Positions 24,540 through 32,148 of a stretch of DNA of 37,578 bases are shown one piece after another. The translations under genes and the position numbers were made by a program. The first letter of the stretch is position 1, and the number at the start of each line of letters is the position of its first letter. This DNA is from JBNKFQ01 sp050289385. GTDB taxonomy: Bacteria; Pseudomonadota; Gammaproteobacteria; Pseudomonadales; Porticoccaceae. The stretch lies in NCBI GenBank assembly GCA_050289385.1, contig JBNKFQ010000035.1, forward strand, positions 1 to 37,578, given 5' to 3'. A model generated the notes under the pieces. The model had not been told where the DNA came from and ran no database searches. It saw only the letters and a program-made list of their open reading frames with translations.

Positions 24540-27029
24540 ATGACAGACAAAAACAGCGGTGATTCCGTTGACAGACAAAAGCTCTCACCGGAAATATCGC
24601 GGCGCGATTTTCTCCTTAATTCATCGAGTACCGTGGCATTGACGGCGGTGGCCGGTTCACTGTTATCCTCGTCGCCGCTGGTTGCCGCCGCAGACGCAAA
24701 TAATTCTGGTGCCTGTTCGCCTTCGGGCTTGAAAGTCGATCCTGACATGGAAGCCAGATACCGTCGCGCGGAGCTGATCGAACAGGGGCAATACACCAAA
24801 AAGCTGTTTTTCAATACCACGCTTTATCCCAACTGGATCGAAGGCCACGATGTTTTCTGGTATGTCAGGGACTACCGGGAAAGCCGGGAATACCGGTTGG
24901 TGGATGCGGCCGCGGGAAGCAATAAGGTGGCTTTCGATCACAAGGTCCTGGCTCGTTCCCTGGCAAAAATAGCCGGTGAAGAAGTGGATGCCGGCAATTT
25001 ACCGATTAGTGATGTGACATTTACTCTGTCACCGTTGGCGATAACGTTTGCCGCGTTCGACAAACACTGGCGATTTGACGCCGCTGCGAAGCGCTGCGTC
25101 GAGATCCATCCCCATCCAGGGGACTGGCTCATTTCCCCGGACGGAAAAAAGGCGGCGTTTTCGCGCGATTACAATATCTGGGTGCACGATCTCGAAAGCG
25201 GGAAAGAAAAGCCGCTGACCACCGACGGTGAAAAATTCAAGGTCTACGCCGGTACGCCCACTGTCTACGGCCGCCAGGAGGAAATCTCCTTCGAAGCGAT
25301 CTGGTCGCCGGACTCCAAGCGCCTGTTTACCCAGGTGCTCGATACCCGGGAAGTAAAAATTGCACCGCCACTGGTGCAGCACGTGCCACCGGACGGTAGC
25401 CTGCGCCCGACGATTTTTCGCCCTGACCGCCGCACCGCCTTTACCGACGACGAAATTCGGGAGGGTTACCAGTTTCTATCCATCGAGGTCGACAGCGGCA
25501 GGCGGCTGGATGTGGATTACCGTCAGGTGCCGATTTACCACCCGCCTTACCATGGTTATTTCAGGGGTAATCGGGGGTGGTGGAACAAGGATAGCCGGCG
25601 CGCTTATTTTACCGATCTGGAAATCGGTGGAAAAACCGCGCGCCTGGTGGAGGTCGATACCTACACCGGCAAACTGCGGGTGGTACTTGAGGAAAAGAAC
25701 GAAGACCACTTTATCTTTATTCCCAAGACCCATATTCGCATACCGACAATGGTATTGTCAGACAGCGACGAACTGGTTTGGTATTCCGAACGCAGCGGTT
25801 CGGCGCATATCTATTTGTATGATTTGAACAGCGGTAAACTGAAAAACGCCATTACCCAGGGCGATTGGCTGGTGCGTAATATCCTGCATTTCAATCCGTC
25901 CACGCGAGAGCTATTGATTCAAACAGCGGGTCGTGTGGCGGGCCGCAACCCCTATTACTGCGATATTTGTCGGGTAAATATCGATACCGGCAAACTGACC
26001 ACGGTGGTCGAGGGCAATATCGATTACCTGGTGATGGACCCGAGATCGCGCATGGGCCGTGGTGATTCCACGGGCGTATCCCCCAGTGGTCGTTATATTG
26101 TCGCCACTCGCTCGCGGGTGGATACCGTACCGGAAAGTCTGTTGTTCAATACCGGTGGCGAATTGTTGCAGACCCTGGAAAAAGCCGATGTATCGGGTCT
26201 GCCGGAGGGATGGCAATGGCCGGAGCCGGTGATGTTGAAAGCAGCGGATGGCAAAACCGACATCTATGCGATTGTATATCGGCCATCGGATTTTTCGCCA
26301 GACAAGAAATATCCGGTGGTGGAAATGTCGACCGGTAAATACCCGACGCCGCCCGGATCATTTACCAATGGAGACGGCGCCGGGCGCTTTTATTGTTCGC
26401 CTGCCGCTACCGCGGAATTGGGTTTTATCGTGGTGATGGTCGCCGCGCGCGGCACCAACATTGCACGCGACCGGGCCTTTGCGGCCGGTAAGAGCAAGGT
26501 CATTCACTCCGAACACAACCAGGCAGATTGTATTGCCGCCATCAAGCAGTTGGCGCGGCGTTACCCTTATATGGACCTGGAACGCGTCGGCCACGGTACC
26601 TACGGCAGCAGTTCCAGCCCGGTGACGGCAGTGTACGGCTATCCGGATTTTTACAAAGTGGCAATTACCGCCTTCACGCTGCTTGATCGCCATAGACTGT
26701 TCGGCGCATTTGAAAAACTGCCCTTCCCGGAAGATGAAACGCCAATTGAGGAGATGGCGCACAATCTGCAGGGCAAACTGTTGATTATGCACGGCATGAT
26801 GGACAACGTGCTGCCGGTTGCCATGAGCTTTCGTCTGGTGGAGGCCTTGCAGAAGGCCAACAAGAGTTTTGACATGTTGTTGCTCCCCAATGCCGGTCAC
26901 GGTACAACCGGTTATATGAAGCGTCGCCAGTGGGATTATCTGGTTGAGCATCTTTTGCACATTGAACCGCCGAAGGATTTTCATTTGACGACGGGTTATG
27001 AACTCTATTTGGCAAGTAAAAAGAAATAA
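24540..27029 (+). CDS. Tat-exported S9 peptidase-like protein, tandem paralog with altered nucleophile motif
   Basis: The 829-residue protein aligns end to end with the preceding gene, sharing GRNPYYCDICRV, GWQWPEP, MLKAADG and the C-terminal WDYLV-HLL block. It has a twin-arginine signal (ISRRDFLLNSSS at about 19-30), propeller and hydrolase domain. The nucleophile segment reads ERVGHGTYGSSSSP, not GxSxGG; aligned to the family the serine position falls on Gly689, with four serines (690-693) directly after. Asp755 and His787 are kept. Activity is uncertain; one of the serines might substitute. GGAG precedes the ATG and the gap to the paralog is 42 bp, so they form one operon. Confidence 0.85.
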   Translation: MTDKNSGDSVDRQKLSPEISRRDFLLNSSSTVALTAVAGSLLSSSPLVAAADANNSGACSPSGLKVDPDMEARYRRAELIEQGQYTKKLFFNTTLYPNWIEGHDVFWYVRDYRESREYRLVDAAAGSNKVAFDHKVLARSLAKIAGEEVDAGNLPISDVTFTLSPLAITFAAFDKHWRFDAAAKRCVEIHPHPGDWLISPDGKKAAFSRDYNIWVHDLESGKEKPLTTDGEKFKVYAGTPTVYGRQEEISFEAIWSPDSKRLFTQVLDTREVKIAPPLVQHVPPDGSLRPTIFRPDRRTAFTDDEIREGYQFLSIEVDSGRRLDVDYRQVPIYHPPYHGYFRGNRGWWNKDSRRAYFTDLEIGGKTARLVEVDTYTGKLRVVLEEKNEDHFIFIPKTHIRIPTMVLSDSDELVWYSERSGSAHIYLYDLNSGKLKNAITQGDWLVRNILHFNPSTRELLIQTAGRVAGRNPYYCDICRVNIDTGKLTTVVEGNIDYLVMDPRSRMGRGDSTGVSPSGRYIVATRSRVDTVPESLLFNTGGELLQTLEKADVSGLPEGWQWPEPVMLKAADGKTDIYAIVYRPSDFSPDKKYPVVEMSTGKYPTPPGSFTNGDGAGRFYCSPAATAELGFIVVMVAARGTNIARDRAFAAGKSKVIHSEHNQADCIAAIKQLARRYPYMDLERVGHGTYGSSSSPVTAVYGYPDFYKVAITAFTLLDRHRLFGAFEKLPFPEDETPIEEMAHNLQGKLLIMHGMMDNVLPVAMSFRLVEALQKANKSFDMLLLPNAGHGTTGYMKRRQWDYLVEHLLHIEPPKDFHLTTGYELYLASKKK

Positions 27030-27172
27030 ATATTTGACCGCCGAGTAGCTGCACAGGGAAGTGCGGCCCCTGTTTAATAATAATCAGGAAAGTCTGATGT
27101 TGCGGTGGTGACAGTGGCAGTGATTATTGGTCAACAGGAAACATGTCCGGGTGAAGTAGAAGTGAGTGAGTA

Positions 27173-29440
27173 ATGGGGAAAATAGTTGTCGAATTGATTT
27201 GCGCTGCGGTCGCAGCCGCACTGATTGGTGGTTGTACGGACGGCGTCACGAATAGCTATGACCTTGTTATTACCGGCGGGCGCGTTATTGACCCGGAAAC
27301 TGATCTGGATGGCATCAGGAATGTGGGGATCAATGGGGGGCGGATAGAGTCTGTCACGTCAGACACCATTAGAGGCAAGCAACATATCGATGCCACCGGA
27401 CTGGTGGTGTCCCCGGGTTTTATCGATCTTCACGATCATGCGCAAAATATCGCCGGTCAGACCTACCATGTCCGTGATGGTGTGACAACTGGTTTGGAGC
27501 TTGAAGGGGGCGTATACCCATTTCCAAATCAAGAAACGGACGTTCAGCCATTGCAAAAACAACTTCATAATCGCGAAGGAAAATCGCTGATCAATTACGG
27601 CTATTCCGCGGGCTTTTATGGCGCTAGATTAATTGCTAAAGATCGTGATTTGGAACGAACCAAGTATGAAATCAGCAATGAGCAAGAAAGGAACAAAATT
27701 TACTCCCTGATTGAACAGCAGTTAGACAGTGGTGCGATTGGTATCGGGCTTCCACTCGATTACATTTCCAAAGGGGTCAATAACGTCGAACTCGAAGGCA
27801 TTTTCCGCCTGGCTGCCCGTCGCCAGGTTCCTTTGTTCGTACACATCCGAATGTCAGATGACGCCCTGGACCCGAGTGGTTTTCAAGAATTAATCGACAT
27901 GGTGCGTAAAACCGGGGCGTCCTTGCATATGGTCCATATCACCAGCACCGGCCTGGGGCGAACGCCACTGTATATCGACATGCTGGAAAAGGCCCGCACA
28001 GCAGGTATGGATATCACTGCAGAAGTGTATCCTTATACAGCAAATCAGACCGGTATTAATGCGCAGATTCTGGATGGTGACTGGGAAACCCGCTGGGGCA
28101 TATCTTACCAGGACGTTGAATGGCCTCCCACCGGGGAGCGTTTCACAGGTAAGGCCATGTGGGATGAGTACAAAGAGAAATATCCGGATGAAAACGTCAT
28201 CATGCACTCTATGAAAGAGGGGTGGGTCGATATGGCGATTCGACACCCGGGCGTTATGATTATTTCCGATGGTTATATTGAACGTTTGGATCAGAGGGTG
28301 CATCCGCGGGTGGCGGGTACTTATGCGCGAGTGTTGGGTCGTTATGTGCGGGAAAGACAAATTCTGAGTCTGCCTGAAGCTATCCGCAAGATGACTTATC
28401 TACCGGCCAGGCGATTACAGGGTTTTACTGCCGTGATGAAACGCAAAGGACGTATTCAAGTGGGTGCGGATGCGGATATTACCATTTTTGATCCCGAAAC
28501 CGTGGTAGACAGGGCGACCTTTGCTGAACCCAATCAATTTTCCATGGGGATTAAATACGTGATTGTCGGCGGTGAACTGGTTGTAAAAGAGGGAGAAATT
28601 CAGCCTGGGGTTTTTCCGGGGAAACCTGTCACCGCGAAATTACAACCAGGCAGCGCGGAAAAAAATGAGTTGTCGGCAAATAGGGAGGCTATTGTAAAAA
28701 AAATCGATGTTGGTGGTTACGATCTCAATTTTCGATATACGCCCGGCAGCTTGCCGGCGATAGTGTTTGAATCCGGTGGTGGTATGGATTCAGTTCAATG
28801 GACAAATATTCAAAATGCCCTGGGCTCTGAAATAGATAATGCAATTGTGAGTTATGACCGGGCGGGGATGGGAGAGAGTGGGCTATATATCGGCGAGTAC
28901 AACATTGAGCGGGAAGTGGAAGCACTGCATTCCGGGCTCGAACAGTTAGGTCTTGCGGATCAGTTTTTTTTGGCAGGCCATTCTTACGGTGGTTTATTAA
29001 TACGAATGTTTGCGCATATGTATGCGAACTCGGTGTCGAGCCTGCTTTATATTGACGCCAACACAGTTTCTTATGTGGAGTCTCAGGGAGGGGCGGAAAA
29101 ATATATTAAGCCCATCACCCAACATATATACCCGCCTGATAAAGAACCCGAGAACAATTACCATAAAGCCATGAAAAAACAGGTTGAAGCTTTTCCCAAA
29201 ACAATAACGAAGATAAAAAACAGTTCCAGATTAAAAATACCCTGCAAAGTGATATCTGCGGATATACCATGGCACAAAACAAAACAGGAAAACGACCAAT
29301 ATCGGAAGGCTCATCAAAAATTGGCAGAATCTTGTCAAACAGATCTGATTATCGCCAAAGGGAGTGACCATTATATTCCCGCGAACGCGCCGGATTTGGT
29401 GATTTCCACTATAAAAGATATGCTGGAGAATACTCGATAG
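27173..29440 (+). CDS. Lipoprotein fusion: N-acyl-D-amino-acid deacylase plus alpha/beta hydrolase
   Basis: The 755-residue protein starts with a lipoprotein signal (ALIGGC, Cys21). Residues about 28-490 are an amidohydrolase of the D-aminoacylase/N-acyl-D-glutamate deacylase type: metal motif DLHDH (His87, His89), GVTTGLELEGG, FVHIR, MVHITSTG, and ISDG for the catalytic Asp. Residues about 515-755 form a separate alpha/beta hydrolase: FESGGG oxyanion region, SYDRAGMGES, nucleophile GHSYGG (Ser604), and His733 in GSDHYIP. Both catalytic sets look complete. It should act at the envelope on an N-acylated D-amino acid and an ester or amide in the same molecule. I see no stop or frameshift between the parts. 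Confidence 0.88.
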   Translation: MGKIVVELICAAVAAALIGGCTDGVTNSYDLVITGGRVIDPETDLDGIRNVGINGGRIESVTSDTIRGKQHIDATGLVVSPGFIDLHDHAQNIAGQTYHVRDGVTTGLELEGGVYPFPNQETDVQPLQKQLHNREGKSLINYGYSAGFYGARLIAKDRDLERTKYEISNEQERNKIYSLIEQQLDSGAIGIGLPLDYISKGVNNVELEGIFRLAARRQVPLFVHIRMSDDALDPSGFQELIDMVRKTGASLHMVHITSTGLGRTPLYIDMLEKARTAGMDITAEVYPYTANQTGINAQILDGDWETRWGISYQDVEWPPTGERFTGKAMWDEYKEKYPDENVIMHSMKEGWVDMAIRHPGVMIISDGYIERLDQRVHPRVAGTYARVLGRYVRERQILSLPEAIRKMTYLPARRLQGFTAVMKRKGRIQVGADADITIFDPETVVDRATFAEPNQFSMGIKYVIVGGELVVKEGEIQPGVFPGKPVTAKLQPGSAEKNELSANREAIVKKIDVGGYDLNFRYTPGSLPAIVFESGGGMDSVQWTNIQNALGSEIDNAIVSYDRAGMGESGLYIGEYNIEREVEALHSGLEQLGLADQFFLAGHSYGGLLIRMFAHMYANSVSSLLYIDANTVSYVESQGGAEKYIKPITQHIYPPDKEPENNYHKAMKKQVEAFPKTITKIKNSSRLKIPCKVISADIPWHKTKQENDQYRKAHQKLAESCQTDLIIAKGSDHYIPANAPDLVISTIKDMLENTR

Positions 29441-29617
29441 TTGACTCCACACCGTGTAATGTTATGGCTTTAGAGGTTAAACATGATTAAACAGGTGCAG
29501 GTTCAATATATTGCATTTATTAATGGTGTTTGTACCGCCAGGTATAACAGTATGCACATCGCCATTAGACGAAAATGAGTATTCGATTGTTTTGGCTAGT
29601 ACTCCTTAAAGGTGATA

Positions 29618-30434
29618 ATGCCTGATGCAGCGAAAAGTATCGATATACAAGGAACTGAGTTTTTAAAACTGATTGGCATCATAAGAAACGCGGATGCCTC
29701 GTTTGTTAACTCGGAAATGCTGTTTCAAGATTACGAGTCGTATCCCATGCACGAACTGGTGAATGGTTACTTGGCGCGTATTGAAGCCTACGATCAGAAA
29801 AATACGGAACTGAATGCGATTATACGTATTAATCACAAGGCTCTTGTGCGGGCAAAAGCTTTGGTTCTGGAGCGTAAAAAAAGCGGACCGCCCAGCCCCT
29901 TACACGGTATACCGGTGATACTTAAAGACAATTACAACACCCGCGACATGCCTACCAGTGGCGGTTCCGCCGCGCTGGCCGGTTTTATCCCCCCGCGGGA
30001 TGCCTTTCAGGTGAAGAAGCTTCGCGAGGCGGGTGCAATCATACTGGCCAAGGCCAATATGGATGAAATTGCCCTCGGCTCCAGCGGTATGATCCCGGTC
30101 GGTGGTCAGACCAGGAGCCCCTACGATCCGCGACGCAGCCCGGGTGGTTCCAGCGGCGATCGCCGCCAATTTAGCCGTGGTGGGTATGGGCACCGACACC
30201 TGAAGTTCTATCCGCTCGCCCTCCTCCTTCAACAATTTGGTGGGCTTTCGGCCCAGCAAGGGTATATCGAGTACCGCCGGGATCATCCCCTCCAACCACG
30301 CCAAGGATGTTGCCGGCCCATTGGTGAGATCGGTGACTGATCTGGCAATGGTGATGGATGCCGTGGTCGGCTACGACCCGCAGGACAGCGCCACCATACG
30401 GGTTAGGGACCGGACTTTCCCCGGTTTTGCCTGA
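29618..30434 (+). pseudogene. Amidase signature family gene, frameshifted, with nonsense codon and C-terminal truncation
   Basis: The frame from ATG 29618 encodes an amidase N-terminus: LHGIPVILKDNYNTRDMPT (catalytic Lys in LKD), LREAGAIILAKANMDE, and SPGGSSG (the cis-Ser). At about 30156 the frame shifts inside GGSSGGSAAA. In the new frame AANLAVVGMGTDT is followed by a TGA (30201-30203), then SSIRSPSSFNNLVGFRPSKG continues to a stop at 30432-30434. Intact amidases have roughly 480-560 residues; about half is missing. A signal peptide is not seen. The gene probably once took part in amide hydrolysis in this cluster. Confidence 0.88.
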
Positions 30435-30883
30435 TTTTTCACATTAGTGCATAAGATTTGACCTGTCGTAGCGGCCTGGAAAACCACGAAAGTTAATGTT
30501 GTTTTCGTATATAGCCAAAAAAAATAAAATGTTGCATATCCATTAAATATTATTATGGATAGGCCAGACAACAACTAACGTCCTACAATAGGGTAAAGTT
30601 TCATTTACCCATCTATGTTGTTACCCCTGCAAAAGCGCCAGACAAACTTTGAGGTGTAAGCGATCATGTATGACGCTTTTTCAGGGGCAACCCCACACTG
30701 ACACCAACGGGGGCAGGTTCCTTTTTCCTCAATTAAGTTGTTTTTTGTTTGTATCGGATAGAGAATTCATCCATAGACATCGGCACCGCTCCATTTTGCC
30801 CCGCTGAAAGACAGAGGATCACGATAGCACCGAATCAAATAACAGAGCCCCTCCTGAAATATACATTGCGTGGAGTAATAACA
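30435..30883. other. Gene-free stretch between the amidase pseudogene and the transglutaminase/TPR lipoprotein
   Basis: The first part is AT-rich and shows no coding frame and no remnant of the missing amidase C-terminus. The notable structure is a long inverted repeat at 30620-30691 (separate entry). An open frame from 30749 leads into the lipoprotein gene but lacks a ribosome site and encodes no recognisable sequence before the GTG at 30884. Confidence 0.55.
30620..30691. repeat. Long imperfect inverted repeat (18-base arms)
   Basis: GTTACCCCTGCAAAAGCG at the left pairs with CGCTTTTTCAGGGGCAAC at the right, 16 of 18 positions matching, around a 36-base loop. A T5 run lies inside the right arm rather than after it, so a standard terminator is unlikely. 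Confidence 0.6.
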
Positions 30884-32062
30884 GTGATAAAACGGCTTTT
30901 GATATGCATTGGACTTTTGTTCCTGGCGTTGGCATTGCTGGTTGGATGCAGCACAAACAAGTATGCAGACCAGGTTTCTGTAAGCCGATCAGAGTTGCTC
31001 AGTGGCAGTGCCCTGTTTAATGTTGAAATCAAGGATGAATGGTTGCCTGACGATGACGTGCTCACGGTTGACGAGGATATGCGCGCGTTTTTGCAGGAGC
31101 ATGTGCCTCGCAGTGCAAGCAAAGAGAGACAATTACGCCTGTTGATGTCTGCCATGCTTGATCAGGGTTTGATGAACCTCAAATACGATTCCCATAAAAC
31201 CTATACGGCCAGTGATACATATCAACAAAAAACCGGAAACTGCCTGTCCTATACTAACCTGTTTGTTGCCCTGGCCCGCGAGGTGGGCTTGAAAGTAAGC
31301 TTTCAACAAGTGGATGTACCACCCAGCTGGACACGTAGTGGCGATTACGTGATGCTTAATCGCCATATTAATGTACTGGTTAATAATCTCAGTGAAGCGA
31401 ACTACGTTGTCGATTTTAATATGTCAGATTTTAGTGGGAATTATAATACTCGGAAAGTGGACGACAACAATGCCATTGCCCAGTATTACAGCAATATCGG
31501 TTTAACCCACCTGGAAAAAGGCGACCATTTTGGTGCGTTTCGATATTTGAAAAAAGCGCTGTTAATAGATCCCCATCAGTCTGCCATTTGGGTTAATCTT
31601 GGCGCCTTGTATTCTCGCAACGGTCAGTATCGCCATGCGGAAGCCGCCTATTTTCATGCTCTGGAAGAGAATACCCGAGACCATACCGCCAATAATAATT
31701 TGGCCAAACTTTACACTTTTCAGGGTAAAAAAGAAAAGGCAAAGTATTTTAGTGATCGTGCCAAGCGTCATCGTGAAGCCAATCCGTATTATTATTTATG
31801 GATAGCGAGAGAGCGGTTTGCAGAAAACAAGTTTGAGGAAAGCATCGAGAATCTGAAAATTGCTTTAAAGAAAAAGGAAGACGAACATCTGTTCTATTTC
31901 TGGACTGGCTTGAGTTACTATAAATTGGGTGATCGTGTGCAAGCCAAACATTATTTTGATAAAACTCTTGAACACTCCTATTTGCCCAGAACACAGGAGC
32001 GCTATAAAAAGCAATTTGAAATTTTGTTATCTCGTAAAGCTACGTTACAGGACCGACTGTAA
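30884..32062 (+). CDS. Lipoprotein with transglutaminase-like domain and TPR repeats
   Basis: From the GTG at 30884 (ribosome site GGAG, 8 bases upstream) the product is 392 residues. It starts MIKRLLICIG and has a lipobox LVGC (Cys22), so it is an envelope lipoprotein. A transglutaminase-like protease fold follows with the expected triad: Cys120 (TGNCLSYT), His161 (NRHINV), Asp177 (VVDFNM). The second half (about 195-375) consists of tetratricopeptide repeats (YSNIGLTHLEKGDHFGAF, AIWVNLGALYSRNGQYRHAE and others). The family role is usually protein or peptide processing or scaffolding; substrate unknown. The frame extends to 30749 but that extension would destroy the signal peptide. Confidence 0.82.
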   Translation: MIKRLLICIGLLFLALALLVGCSTNKYADQVSVSRSELLSGSALFNVEIKDEWLPDDDVLTVDEDMRAFLQEHVPRSASKERQLRLLMSAMLDQGLMNLKYDSHKTYTASDTYQQKTGNCLSYTNLFVALAREVGLKVSFQQVDVPPSWTRSGDYVMLNRHINVLVNNLSEANYVVDFNMSDFSGNYNTRKVDDNNAIAQYYSNIGLTHLEKGDHFGAFRYLKKALLIDPHQSAIWVNLGALYSRNGQYRHAEAAYFHALEENTRDHTANNNLAKLYTFQGKKEKAKYFSDRAKRHREANPYYYLWIARERFAENKFEESIENLKIALKKKEDEHLFYFWTGLSYYKLGDRVQAKHYFDKTLEHSYLPRTQERYKKQFEILLSRKATLQDRL

Positions 32063-32091
32063 CTCGCTTTGTCGTCGGAACCCCACACCGC

Positions 32092-32117
32092 AAAAAAATG
32101 GCCCGCTTGTGCGGGCC
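32092..32117 (-). terminator. Rho-independent terminator for the TonB-dependent receptor gene
   Basis: Perfect stem GGCCCGC/GCGGGCC with a 4-base loop (32100-32117), followed on the minus strand by a T-rich run (A7 at 32092-32098 on the plus strand). It lies 32 bp past the receptor stop codon. Confidence 0.85.
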
Positions 32118-32148
32118 AAAACTCCAAGGATGGAGGAGATTGCTTGAG

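Noticed and set aside
26358..26984. 208-codon minus-strand frame
   Set aside because: It is antisense to the second S9-like gene and shows no recognisable domain.
27100..27135. Possible sigma-54 promoter before the deacylase fusion (TGGCAG region)
   Set aside because: The -12 element lacks GC at the required spacing of ten bases from GG.
27030..27172. CAGGG/CCCTG hairpin as a terminator after the S9-like genes
   Set aside because: The stem is only five base pairs and the following T-run is short and interrupted.
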